The notes under the pieces are model-generated. The model was not told the origin of the DNA. It saw nothing but the letters and a program-made list of their open reading frames with translations, and made no database searches. A stretch of DNA of 64,000 bases, taken from Phyllostachys edulis. Lineage: Eukaryota > Streptophyta > Magnoliopsida > Poales > Poaceae. Positions 50,401 through 63,205 of the stretch are shown piece by piece (the first letter of the stretch is position 1; each line of letters begins with the position of its first letter). Where the stretch lies: the NCBI GenBank assembly GCA_036346405.1, contig CM070561.1:3164834-3228833 (forward strand). Direction: 5' to 3'. The position numbers and the translations under genes were made by a program.

Positions 50401-52360
50401 CTCGAATTCTCTGGCTGAGTCGATCTCCGTTCTGATTTTTCCTGACTCTCAGCTTTCCACCACTGTTTCGCCTCATCCTCCATCTACTCCTCCAACTCCA
50501 TCTGTTCCGCCTCCATCGGATTTTCCTTCCCGCTCTTTTGTTGAGGCTCCATCTTTACCCTTGCACTACTCTCGCCGTCCTCGGCCTCCTACTTCCTCTC
50601 TTGAGCCTCCGTCTCTACTGGGCCCTGTTCCCAGTCCTCCCTCTCCATCATTCTTTGGGTCGGCTCCGTCTTCTCCTCCCAGATATGCTCTTCGTGATCG
50701 TCACACCATCAAAGGCGCTGCAAGGCCTCTGGCCGCGCCTTTTGCTCTTTGAGCCTCGATCTCAGTGAGACGCTGCTCACCCTGAGTGGCAGCTCGCAAT
50801 GTCTGAGGAGATTGCTGCTTTGGAGCGCACTAGCACTTGGGATCTTTATGCCCTTGCCTGCGCGTGTTACTCCTATCACGTGTAAATGGGTGTACAAGAT
50901 CAAGACCCCCTCGGATGGTTCCCTTGAGCGCCACAAGGCTCGTCTTGTAGCGCGTGGTTTTCAGCAGGAGCATGGTCGCGACTACGATGAGACTTTCGCA
51001 CATGTCGCTCACTTGACCACTGTTCGTACTCTCCTTGCTGTGGCCTCTATTCGCCAGTGGTCTATCTCTCAGTTGGATGTTAAGAATGCCTTTCTCAATG
51101 GCGAGTTGCGTGAGGAGGTCTACATGCAGCCGCCCTCTGGGTATTCTGTCCCTGATGGTATGGTTTGTTGCCTTTATCATTCTCTCTATGGGCTCAAACA
51201 AGCCCCACGTGCTTGGTTTGACTGCTTCTCCTCTGTTATCACTGCTGCCGGCTTCTCTGCTAGTGATCACGACCCTGCTCTCTTTGTTCACACCTCTCCA
51301 CGGGGTCAGACGCTCCTCCTTCTATATGTGGATGACATGATCATTACTGGAGATGATTCTCAGTACATTGCCTTTGTGAAGGGCGTCTCGATGGCGATTC
51401 TTAATGTCTGATTTGGGTCCTCTTCGTTACTTCCTTGGGATTGAGATCACTTCTACGCCTGAGGGCTACTATCTCTCCCAGAAGAAGTACATTCAGGATA
51501 TCCTTACTCGTGCTTGTCTCACTGATCAACACGTAGTGGATACTCCTATGGAGTTAGGTGTTCACCTTCGGCCTACTGATGGTGAGTCTCTTGAGGATCC
51601 TACTCGCTATCGCCATATTGTCGGGAGTCTCGTCTACCTTGGGATTACTCGATCTAACATTTCTCACCCAGTTCACATCTTGAGTCAGTTTGTCTCTGCT
51701 CCCACTCAGCTCCACTACAATCACCTTCTTCGTGTTCTTCGATATCTTCGTGGAACCCTCACTCGACGTCTTTTCTTTCCTCGTTCCAGTTCTTTATAGC
51801 TTCAGACGTACTCTAATGCGATCTGGGCTAGCGTTTATTCTGATCGCCGGTCTCTTTCTGCCTATTGTGTTTTCCTTGGTTCCTCCTTGATTGCTTGGAA
51901 GACTAAAAGCAATTGCATTTCTCGTTCGGCCGAGGTGAGTTGAAACCATGGCTTGTTGATGGTGAGATCACGACGGTGGCTCCTTGCGGATTTTGGCGTT
52001 TCTGTTTCTGCACCGACTCTGCTTTTATCAGATAGTACTGGTACGATCAGCATTGCTCGTGATCCTGTGAAGCATGAGCTTACCAAGCACATTGGAGTGG
52101 ATGCTTCATACATGCGATCGCAGGTGCAAGACCAATTTATTGTTCTTCAGTACGTGCCTTCGAAGCTTCAGTTTTTCTTCACTAAGATACAGACTCGAGT
52201 TCAGCATAACTTCTACCTCTCCAAACTCAGTGTTGTTAACCCACCATGAGTTTGAAGAGGGGTGTTAAATATATATATTGTGTAGGGTGTTGTTTGCATT
52301 TGTACATGTTATATATTAGCCTTTGACCCATTGGAATTGACAAGTGACTATATTCAAACA
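47448..52360 (+). mobile_element. Copia retrotransposon with 98-bp LTRs
   Basis: LTRs at 47448-47545 and 52263-52360 (TGTTA...TTCAAACA) are flanked by perfect ACTAG duplications (47443-47447, 52361-52365). A tRNA-iMet primer site TGGTATCAGAGC follows the left LTR directly and a polypurine tract TTTGAAGAGGGG precedes the right one. The interior has all copia domains in order but with stops. LTRs this short are unusual for a full-length copia; the maize Hopscotch-like group is a possible relative. It lies 131 bp beyond the RecQ stop, in opposite orientation. Confidence 0.93.
48064..52248 (+). pseudogene. Copia gag-pol polyprotein, degenerate
   Basis: Order: gag (48064-48486, MWERLRAHYQ), protease with WILDSGASFHMT near 49,105, GAG-pre-integrase zinc motif (WHHRLDHLC...CMGCKLGK, about 49,530-49,650), integrase core (FIDDYSRYTW, FRADSAGEY, GVSERKHRH, about 49,760-50,040), reverse transcriptase (CKWVYKIKTPSDG, LDVKNAFLNGEL, YVDDMIITGDD, 50,880-51,350) and RNase H ending at PSKLQFFFTK. 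Domain order integrase before reverse transcriptase defines copia. In-frame stops occur after QKLSEV, before the integrase, inside the integrase and after reverse transcriptase, plus frameshifts, so it is inactive. Confidence 0.9.
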
Positions 52361-52491
52361 ACTAGATCTATAAACTAGAACAAGTTCAACTTGCCAAAGT
52401 CACAACTACCAAGCATATATACATCCACGCACAAGCAACGAGGTCCTAGAGATGGGATACTGGTACTAACTGTTATCATCCCTTCAGCTTG

Positions 52492-55400
52492 TTACATAAT
52501 CACGTAGTGGCCATTTTTCCTGTATACCAAAAAATTGCATTCAAGGCTGTCCAACAGCTCAACAACAGATTCTCTCTTCGAACCATTGAAGTGCTTGACG
52601 ACATCCTCCAATGGAACCTGCAACATTCAGATGCTCAACACAAGGAACAGGCATGGGCTCCAGGCAAAGAAACTTGAGAAAGAATGCCTTACCCCGTCGC
52701 GGCTCGCGACCAGTTCTAGTATAGCATCTTCGGTGGCATCAATTGTGCCAGTAGATTCTCTCCCTTGCTCGTCTATCTTTTGCAGTTTCTTTACTGGGTC
52801 GTCAGCAGAAACGAGTGTTCTGTCAGTTTGGCATCTCTTCGTCGAAGGGCTTGTATCGCAGGCACCTGCCACGAGGACACAATCTCCCTGATTACCATTC
52901 TCGCCAACTTCACTGCCATGGGAGCATGATTTTGGTGGCTCTGTTGTTCTAGCGGGAACCCCATCAGTAGGAACCTTACCAAAAGTTTGCTCACACAATC
53001 CAAGATCCACAATTGTCAGGAATGTCTTGATCATCTCATAAGTTACCTGCAATTATCATTTAGTATCTTGCCAAGTAAATTAGTCCTCCATGAATGCTTT
53101 GGATGAACACATAATGAGCTTGGCAGTGCATAAGAGAAGTGGTTCCTACGTCTGCTGTAGCAATAAATCTACTTAATCACCAACAGAAATGGCATAATTA
53201 TGCATGGAGGAAGAATTACATTTTCTGGAAGCTCATCTTTGATTGGCTTCAACTTGTCACGTGATCCAACCTTTGAAATGGCAAGACGGATCCATGAGGC
53301 TATATCAAGTGTTAGCCCTAACTCCTCGCAAAACCTATTCCAGTTCATCTCACATCCATCTCGAGCAGCATCAAGTATGTATGATATAACCGTTTGCTCT
53401 TTTATTGGCACCGCTCTGCGGAAATGCTAGAATACACTATCATGTCAAGCTGTGAACTTCCATTTAAGGTTCAGTGGCAAACAAAAACGAAAACAACAAC
53501 TCACTGCAATTTTCTGGAAAGAGAGCTCCTTGTTCTGCCACAATTCCCATGAAGTAAATTTTGCATCACCCAAGCTCCTAGGAAGATTGTTGTGTACAGG
53601 TTTTGGAACAGCAGCTATATCTTCTACAGCTGACGGATTATCCACCGGAAGATTCAACTCTTTTGACAATTGTGTGATATTTTGGATGAAAATGCCACTG
53701 TAACACGAAATGAAGTGCTGAAAACAAAAGGTCAGATGTTGTATGAGTACAAGAGGGAAAATTATTTTATCACACTTATTGCATTATTTTTAATTGGATA
53801 CGCTGCAGAAATTCATAGATGCATAACAGTTTGCTAAGTATCATTATCTTTCAAAGTGATACCTGGTTAACACCATCAATATTAGCCAGTCTAGCTCCAG
53901 TAGAAGGCCTCATCTTTGCAAAGTTTCTTAGTGTCTGATCACCACATATAGCATATCTGAAACAACAGGATCAGAGAAATTCAATTCAATGATTGTTCCA
54001 ATAGCCAAAACAGCCTAGAGTCTAAAACTTGTCAATGTCATTCAGCATTTAACTCACGGTGCAGTTCCAACATCTTGAGCAAGTTTCATCCTGACGTTCA
54101 AGAGCATTTGGTAAAGTTTCAGTTCATCCTGAAAGAAATTTAAATGACACAAGAAGTCAAGAACAACGCTACAAAAATACCTCAAATTAAGTATAAAAAG
54201 AACAAAAGCAGTATGTTGTGGAGGTGGGGATGCACAAGGCCACAAGTCAATTAAGAAATAATTCCTGTGAGAAACTTACCTCAGAAAATCTTTCAGAATC
54301 TAATGTGGTCAAAGTATTTAAGCCCCCTTCTTTATGCTGTGAACTACCATGCTCCTCTTGATTAGTCATCTCTGAAGTCAGCTGCAAAACTAGTGGTGTT
54401 CCATCCATCTTATCAGCGGTAGAGAGAAACTTGGCCCCTTTTGGACTAACACTGAATATAGACATACAGAATTAGTGAGGGTCGCTGGTTTAAGCATTTG
54501 TATATATGTTACTTTAAGTAATACTCAATAAAATATAAAAGAGCTAGTGATAAAGCATCCGTAGAATCATTAACGTAAAACAGAGAAAGCAAATACTCAA
54601 CACAGCACCTGACAAGTCTATATGCATCACGAACAGTCTCCTTCAAATAATCTGCACATAGAGAGAGAAAAAGGCAAAATAAAATAAATAAAAAGTAAGA
54701 ATTAAGGATGCCAGAAATGCTTTATTATTCTGACACCTGATGCATATCATTCCCTTTGAAGAAAATAAAAGTCAGTAGCTGAGATGTTTATGTATGAATA
54801 CGAGGATAACCCATGAGAAATAAAATGCGGTAACTTACTACTCGCCGTATTTAACAATTAACACTACAGCCAAACATCACAAAAATTGCGACAAACACAG
54901 GAGATTCCATGAATTTGCTTCAGCGGATGAAAGGTTGCTAGCTTCGGATTTTAACAGGCTACAATACAATATGAGAAATCAACAGGTTAAACAGACACAA
55001 ACTTAGAGATCTTGAAAAGCAGAGATATCCATAGAAGGATATTTGCCCAAAGAGTCAAGTGCACTGTAGCTGTAATGGTCGTATCCAGGGATTAAAATCC
55101 CGGCCGGTAACCACCGGTTACCGCTTACCCAGAGCCTGACCGGGATACGGGATCCCGGCGGTTTTTTCAAATCCAAATTCAAAATTTCAAATTTGAACGA
55201 ATTTCATTCGGAAAAAACCGGATTTGACCGGTAACCGGCCGGTTACCGGTACCGGTGGCTGGCCGGGATTTCATCCGGGAACGGTTATTGGATCCCTGGT
55301 CGTATCTACTGTCTATACAAAATATGGCTGTTTGTATGCATGCCATAAGATACGATTGACCTTAGATTAACTAAAACACTACTTTTACTAGAAGAATGAA

Positions 55401-58400
55401 CTGTGACATTATAAACCTTCAAAGTTTTTCATAATGCAATCATTTGTTCTCAGAAAAAGGAAAGAAAAGAAATGTCTAATATGTAGTTTCATAACCGCTA
55501 CAAGACAAACAAGCCAGCATGCAGAATAAGTATTTTTGAGGGAGTGGTTTGCTATAGCCAACAAGTGAAGGACCATGGTTGAGTATAGAGAGGTTCATAA
55601 TGGTACCATGTGCTACAAGCAGACCACCAAGTGCTTTCCACCAGTTTGGTGGATAGTCTTTTCCCCGTCCATGCATTGGAAGTTTATCGTAATTGTTGTC
55701 AACGATCTTCTTGGCCTACAAAATGAGAAAGTACTTGTTATGCAACGTCTTTCTTTCCAAAAATGTGAATTAGTGTCCAAGGTTAAGAAAAAAAGTGCTG
55801 CCAGATGTATCATTAAGACCTTATAATAAAGTAATTTGTGGAACACTTTCAAAACTTGTACAATCTAATCTGCACACCAAAACTGTGCATGACTCAAATA
55901 TACATTCCCTTCAAATGATTTACTAGCATTGATCCTGTCACATATGGTTGTTCCCAATGATAACATTATCAGCACATAGATGATCACCTCCAATCAAGTG
56001 AGAATAGCCAATATATGTCACAAACTATCAGAAATTGCAGACATTAAAAAGATAGAGGACCCTACTCGTGATCCACGGAGAACATCGACCGGCAAGTTCA
56101 GGCCCCAGAGTCCTCCACAAGACTTAATGCAGGACAGCAACAAGAAGGATTCTTTTGACAAATCCCTCTCATTTTTTTCCCCTATGCAATTATTACAATT
56201 ACCTGTAGATCAAGAGACGTCATAAATCAATGTGTCACTGTATGCTGATTCCGCCAGTTGAGATAAGACTTGATGTAGCATGTACCCTTCAATAAGCACT
56301 TAGAAAACACTAGGACGGGATTAAACAATAGGAACTTCGAATTATTAATCCCTCTTTTCGGATGGACAATATTTGCAGATGAGTCCAAATTAATTCTTAA
56401 AATGAAAAATATAAACATACCACAGTCAGTGGTGCGCTCTTCACCAAAGTACTGCAACAAATATTTTCTATGGCATGTAGCAAGGAGGCAATATTTTTGT
56501 GCTGCCATGAAGGACTCCATGATGGCTTTTCTTTGAGTTACCTGTTGATGAGTAAAAGAAAACAAAATAGGTAAACATCATAAAAACTAACTAAAATACA
56601 TATAATGAGTTTTATCACTTTAGCGTGAACAAAGATCCCGAATGAGAGCAGTATTTACATACATTTTTTGCTTCAGAACAATAAAAGTCAGCTTTTGTAA
56701 AATCACTTCTTTGATAATATAGCCAGCAGACTGAAGGCAGTCCATCTCTTCCACAACGCCCACTTTCCTGGTAGTAGGATTCTAGGCTCTTAGGACATCC
56801 GTAATGTATTACACATCTAACATCTGGCTTATCAATTCCCATTCCAAAAGCAATAGTTGCCACCATCACAAGTACTTCATCTCTAACAAATGATCTGTAA
56901 AGGAGAACAATAATTTATGATCAACCACTATGTGACCAAGACAACATTTTCCAACATTTTGAAAAAGGTTAGTTGTTTTCTTGTTCTGTTTCCTTCTTAA
57001 TGAAAATGATGTGCGGATCTCCCGGGTGTTCTTGAAACAAAAAACATTTTTCAAAAGCTGCATGTAGATTATAAATCACATGACCCACTAACCTTATGTT
57101 CCTTGTATCTGTCTAAATGCTTCTCTCATTTAACCACTTATATTTTGGCAAATATTTCAGACCAAATCACAGCTCTCGTGAGCAAGGAAGCAAGAACCGG
57201 AACCAGGCTGCTTCCCGGCCAGCCACCGGGAACGGTAACCGGCCGGTTACCGGTTTTTCCGGGAAAAACCCGGTTGACTTTTGTTTGAATTTTGCTTAAA
57301 AACCAACCGAAATTCGAAATTTAAAATTTGAACTTGCCATAACCCAGGAAAACCGGCCGGGATTTTGGATCCCGGACCCGGTTACCGGCCGGGAATTGTT
57401 TCCCTGTTCGTGAGTCATAAGATGTTTTTCTCATCAAATCATGACATGATCAAGCATATCTAACAGGCCAACAAAAACATTTGGCAAATCGTTGTTCAGA
57501 GAGGATGTTTAAAATGGACTAAAAATGTTATTTTGAGCATTGGTCAAGACAATCTACTCTAAGGATTTGGGCTGCTCAACACAAAATGAAATTAAAAGTA
57601 GAACAATGTAATAAACAACCAAGCAAAGAAAGTAGATAAGCGCATCGATGACGTACCTATGAGATTCCTCTCTAGCTTTGTTGCCCATTTTACCGTGGTA
57701 AATGCCAGATTTGATTCCAGCGGTAACGAATGCCTCATGTACCTAATAAAAAAAATACACATTTAATACATTAATCGCAACTTAATATAACAGGTACACC
57801 TAGTATGTATTAAAAGCAGCTTCTACGAAATGTTGAAATCAACACAGAAGACCACAAATTCTCACATTATTCCAGAAAAAAAACTTGATTTCCCATTCTT
57901 TAGGATACACTATCTACAGTACAGGCCTCAATGCATGTATCTATATAAAATTTGAATAGTCTCTAAAAGCTCTCACATTGATCAGAAAGAAGATGTCTGT
58001 TACTCAAATGATCGAAATAAAATTATCTCCGGTTTATTTCAAGTTAGAGTGATGCTGAAAATTCTCACATTATTATTTCAGCATGACTCTAATGTGCACC
58101 TATAGAATTAGATAAACACATAATTCATACTTACAAGGAAAACAAAAAAAAAGGGTTCACGTGTAACACTTCGTCAATATATGCAAATTTGAAAATACAT
58201 AATGCTGAAAAAATACAAACCTGTTCAGTGTCTCGGATGGTGGTACAGTATACTATTGTTGAGCCACCCACAGTATAGTTCTTGGAGACATCTTTTACAA
58301 GTTCGCTGATAAAGGACATAGATCGGTTGTATGATTTCACACCGTAGAAAAGGTTAGGACGATCAAATGATGCGACCACAATGTGAGGATTGCGCAGGAT

Positions 58401-61053
58401 CAAGGAAGTGGCAATATCTCCACGTACCCTACAAAATTAAACTTAAAGTGGTACCATGGATTTGGTATACAGACCATGCAATGTGCATGCAGTTGAAAAA
58501 CAATAAAATAAGTATGAAGTCGTCACAAGACTTCAGCTGCTAGAATATATATGTTATTATGACACTAGGGATAACTGAAGAAACGAGCACCTAATACCTT
58601 CTTAGTGCATCACCTAATGATGATTATCAAATTTCTTTAGAGGGGTTTGTTGTTCTGAAGCTGTTAGTTTTGCTCTTACTTTATGAAGAAAAAAATAATT
58701 ACCATTAGATATCATTGAAATAAGGATAAACAAGTAAAAAAGAAAGGAAACAACTAACATCCCTACCTTTCTGTGGCTGTTGCAGTCAAGGCAACAAAGG
58801 GAACACCAACAAGGAGGTCCCGCAATGAATGCAACTGTTTGTACTCCGGCCTGCATACAAGAGAGAGAAGTGTAATCAAGAACAGAAGCTCTACTAACTG
58901 GAGCAATAAATAGAGTAAACAGATCCATTAAATTGGATTGTGGGAGCGAGAATAGATAGGTGGTACACTCATAATAACTAACACTTCTATAATACATATT
59001 TCATTAGTGCATACAGGTTTTTCAACCTACATGCATACATAAATTATCTCCAAAACTAAAATGGCAGTAAATTATCAGCGCTTTTTATGAAGAAATGCTT
59101 CACATTTATAACAGAATAAAAAACAACCTGAAATCATGACCCCATTCTGATATGCAATGCGCTTCATCAACGGCCAACATGCAGATTCCGGCAGCCTGCA
59201 AGTTACTCCAAAACCTGGGAAGGTTGAAAATGGTAAATAAACAGGCTGAATGCTACATTATCAAAATCTTTGAGGAACCAAGGTAAACAAAAGAGCAGTA
59301 ACGTGTAGCATCCATATAATAACAAAGTATGTACATGCCTTCCATTTCCAGCCAAACTATCGACAATTTTTAGACTAGCCAGGCATATTCGCAAAGAGAT
59401 ATGCTACTCGAGTTCTACAACAGCCTACTAGGGTCTCACAAGAATATGGTAAGCACTACAAACTACAAGTATATAGCACCAACCATCTGCTTTTATATCC
59501 TGAAATAGTTATAAAATATCACAGGATTTTCACCTTGAGGGAAGTGAGACAGCTCTCTCTGGTGTCATGTACAGAACATCAAACAGGCCTTTTTCAGCGT
59601 CACTGCTAACAGCTGTATTCATTTGAGTGCTGCCAAGATACTCAGATTTCACACCATGTTGTTTTAAACTCATGACCTGTTTGAAGGATATGGAATTAAT
59701 AATAAGCTTTCTTGTCAAAAAAAATCCAGAATGAGCAAAGCACTAAAGATGTTACACTGAATATTTCAATCTTACCTGGTCTTGCATCAGTGACAGAAGA
59801 GGGCTGACAACAACAGCTGTGTTCTTTGTAACCAGTGGAGGGATTTGATAGCTGCCACAGAAAGAATTGCCATGAGCAAATAATAATTTCAATATATAAG
59901 AGGAAGTAACAAAGTAATGAAAATCCTAATTGATTAATGAATGAACCGTACAAAAACAGGAACAGATTTCCTGTTCTACAAAGGGACTCTATGAAAGCTG
60001 CAAACCTTTAACAGGTACACGTTTCCATGTTCTCAAATAACAACTCAGCAAATTCAAGTGTTTTGCTCTTACACTCTACCACAAAGGCACAACCCTATTT
60101 CGAAAAAGAACCACTACTCATCAATTTCTGAAAAAACAAAGTTGATAAATGGTTATGTGCCATTAGGGACACCGAATGGTACATAAACAAGCAAAACAGC
60201 TCCACCAAAAGTTCCCTCTTTACATACAATCAACAAACTCACAGTCGTTATTACAGATTTGGCGGAAATTGCTTGTATATGACTGGCCCTTTGTCAAAGT
60301 CTTACAAATGTCAGCAAAATATGAAACAAAAGAAAATGCTCCATAATCTCCGATGATCAACCAACTCCACTGGCACCAATGTAACATTTTCTTACCATGC
60401 TCTCTAAAGCACTCTTAGCCTCTTACTGATCCGATGACTTAAATGATTTGTGGATACTCCAATGAAGATGACTTATCACCTAACCACTTAATATAGCTTA
60501 TAGGCCCACTTTTACGACCAAAATGACTACATTTCCACAAAACCATTAATACACATCAAACAATCCCAAACAGTATGTCGGCTGTACAAATCAGCAAAAA
60601 AAAATACACAAACGCAATGCCAAACACTGCCAAGGGATATAGTACAACTCATTATCCACCAAATGCATCATTCCAACTACCAGTGAAAGCTCTAACTTGC
60701 ACGTCCATTAACCTCCATAAAAACATATACAGCAACGAGCGCCAGCCGCGACGCAACCTTTTCTCACAAAAACCAAACGAAACGGATCGCGGAAGCGTGG
60801 TTTACTCACCAGATCGACTTGCCGCTGCCGGTGGCCATGACGACCAAGCAATCCCGCCCTTCCAGAACCTTCTGTATGATCTCCCTCTGGTACGGCCGGA
60901 ACCCCGAGTAGCCGAAATACCTCTGCGAATAGAAACACCCAGATTAGCACCCATCGGGGCTAGGGTTTAGGCGAGGGATCGCGACTGGTAGCGCTAGGGT
61001 TTAGGGGCGGGGCGATGCGAGTGACGAGCGCTTGCCTTCAGAGCCGCCTCCAT
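52492..61053 (-). CDS. RecQ-family 3'-5' DNA helicase with RQC and HRDC regions
   Basis: RecQ helicases unwind recombination and stalled-fork intermediates in the nucleus. Exons: 61053-61036, 60922-60810, 59851-59776, 59676-59534, 59214-59128, 58850-58767, 58428-58221, 57742-57657, 56894-56663, 56541-56421, 56202-56066, 55715-55607, 54651-54609, 54451-54280, 54128-54058, 53956-53863, 53717-53505, 53426-53220, 53046-52693, 52617-52492. Phases all agree; total 897 codons plus stop. Walker A ATGSGKS is at 36-42, DEAH at 133-136, QESGRCGR at 314-321. RQC zinc cysteines are near 372, 389, 392 and 395, with the spacing of bacterial RecQ. A winged-helix region follows, then HRDC from about 544. No exonuclease domain. 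Intron 1 is GC-AG. It resembles the helicase half of WRN; which plant RecQ clade it belongs to I cannot settle. Confidence 0.9.
55086..55298. mobile_element. hAT MITE in RecQ intron 12
   Basis: Termini CAGGGAT and ATCCCTG with perfect 8-bp duplications GTCGTATC (55078-55085, 55299-55306). The interior is rich in CCGGTAACCGG palindromes. Same family as 57183-57406. Confidence 0.9.
57183..57406. mobile_element. hAT MITE in RecQ intron 8, same family
   Basis: Termini CAAGGAAG and TTTCCCTG, flanks CTCGTGAG (57175-57182) and TTCGTGAG (57407-57414), one mismatch. It shares the CCGGTTACCGG core with 55086-55298. Confidence 0.85.
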
Positions 61054-62337
61054 TTTGGTACCGGGCTCCGCGAGTAGGATCGGATTGGATTGGACTGGAC
61101 TGGGTGGCTTCGCGAGGAAGAAGGCGAGGGGAGGGAGGGGAAATGGAACGGTCGGTGGTGGTGCGCGGTGGGGGATTTTGGTCTTTCTTCGAGGGAGCGG
61201 GTTTGGTTGCGGCGCTCTTTTATCGGCGCTCCCGCCAATTTCTCTTTTTCCTTGTTTTTTCTTCTCCTCGTGGAGGCGATTAGTGGGCCGAGCGGCCTAT
61301 TGCTGGGCCCAACTAGACCAAGGCCCGTGTCTAAGCTTCCATCGGTTCCGACTTACTGGCACCTCGGAGATTTCCTGTTCAAAATTAGCGGATTAGTTCG
61401 TACTCTGCGAGTATCCAGATGCTTCAAATTAGCTTGGTGGAGGACACAATTGATTACGTAAAATTTAGGGAAAACATTCTTCCATGCTGCATAGAATGTT
61501 TTTCCACGAAATTCAGGTGGTACACGAGAACAGTATGCATTAGCTCCTTGCCTCGTAGACCCATTGTAACAGGCCAAGCCGAGCGGTGCCAATAAAAAGT
61601 TGGTGCATCTACGAGCACCAGGTGCTAGCACAAAAAAACATTATTACATATCTACGTGTAGGCGAAACGCGAGTGTGATGGGAGAAAAAAGAAGTGATAT
61701 TTTTATTTAGTTGTTGATCCTATCTTAAAAAGATAAAAGACGTGTTAAACATTACAGAAGAAAAATAAATCTAACACCAGTGTAGTAGTAAACCAATAAA
61801 GGGGCAGAGCAACCCTTGCAGTCAGACATGTGTACCCCTAGCACCCCATCCACCGAGTGACATGGCTTGAAATTTAGCTGCTCTGGGGTAGAAGAAAAAC
61901 AAGGAAATGATTTTGGCCAAAATTTCGTTGCATGGGCTACGCCAAGTCAAATGTCGTTCGTTGTTGTCTCGGGTCAACTGGCTAAGTCCACCAAACTCAT
62001 ATATACTCTGCTCTCTCTTCCCACCAGGCATCGAGTCTCAATACAAATCCTAACCAAATCCCTAATCCCCATCATGGCGAACTCTAGCAGCGCTAGGCTT
62101 GGGCGTCCTGGGCGGCTCGCGCAGGCATGAGGCAACGGCAACCAGGTAGCGCTGCATAGCATAAGGCTATGTGCAGCGCGACAGATGATACGATAGGGAC
62201 TAAGGAGACAGCACCAACAGGCGAGCAGCCAGACAGCAGCGTCCTATTAGCACTCGTCTACACTATGGATGGCCTTATGTTATCCAAAGTTAACATGTGC
62301 TGGCCTGCGTGACCGACCTACCACAAATTCAACCACT
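61054..62337. other. Intergenic; RecQ upstream region and an orphan promoter-like stretch
   Basis: 61,054-61,300 is the GC-rich RecQ 5' flank with short GGATT/GGACT repeats. On the plus strand near 62,000 ATATATACT is followed by a pyrimidine-rich leader and ATG at 62074, whose frame (MANSSSARLGRPGR) stops after 18 codons. This could be the stump of a lost gene; the evidence is weak. Confidence 0.4.
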
Positions 62338-62650
62338 ATCTGATGAACTTTTTTTATTAATTAATCTTTTTTAAAATTTTATTTTAAAGTTAACCCCGAC
62401 AAAGTTTATTTCCAATTCTAACCCCTTTGATCACACCACCACCCGTGACGTAACCAAACAATACTGTCACACCATAGAATAAGTCCATTAAATAGCACTT
62501 TTTGTCACGCCACTGGTCATGACGTGACAAGAGCTTGTCCAGATACGAGTTGACCTGACAGTGTTGTGTGGTCACGTCAAAGGAGTCAGAATTAAAAATA
62601 AAGTTAAAAAGGGTTAATTAATAAAAAAATCCTATCTGATACCCTGGCCT
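62338..62650. mobile_element. Foldback / MITE-like inverted repeat
   Basis: The left arm TATCTGATGAACTTTTTTTA and the right arm, read inverted (ATCAGATAGGATTTTTTTAT), match over about 30 bp and continue imperfectly through the AACCCCTTTGA...TCAAAGGAGT region. Exact ends and target duplication are not resolved. Confidence 0.55.
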
Positions 62651-62804
62651 TCGAGAGGACCCAAAAAATTACAAACGTACCTCTGATATATTATTATATT
62701 ATACATGTTAGAGCTCAAGTTATTTTTAGGATTAATTCCCTACCTGATACTACCTGACACTGATAAAGTGCATAATTTTTTATATATCACTCAGTGTGAG
62801 GCTG

Positions 62805-62829
62805 ACATGTAGATCTTAGATCTACATGT
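62805..62829. repeat. Perfect 25-bp palindrome
   Basis: Arms ACATGTAGATCT and AGATCTACATGT around one T, in an AT-rich stretch with other small repeats (62,700-62,930). No function can be assigned. Confidence 0.7.
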
Positions 62830-63205
62830 TAATAAGACATCAGTGATATATAAGAAGCATACAAAATTATTCAGCGGCATATAAAAAATAACATATAAAG
62901 TTATTCAGTGGCATATAAAGAGTTGTCCCTTATTTTAATTTCACGTAGATTCTGAGAATTTGGATTCCCGAATGCCCTGAGGTGGCAACTGCAGTGAACT
63001 ATCCAGTAAAGAGGCAATACGTGATGAACTAACATCACTTCTCCACAGATGGGTTTCAGCTTTCTACCCAAAAACAATACGGCTGCCCTCTGATGGCTCA
63101 ACTTGAATTCGGGGGCTGTAACACAGGTCCCGAACCTCAAACCTTGAAACTATAACGACTCCACACTCCTAAGTTAGGTGGGGGCAAAAGGTCGAAAAGG
63201 CAAGA
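62830..63205 (-). other. 3' flank of MED33-like gene
   Basis: This presumably holds the 3' UTR. It contains short repeats of a CATATAAA(G/A)-type word near 62,880-62,930; no gene seen. Confidence 0.4.

Noticed and set aside
61867..62130. Plus-strand open frame of 87 codons
   Set aside because: No recognised domain; only its last 18 codons follow a plausible leader, so it was noted as an orphan stump, not a gene.
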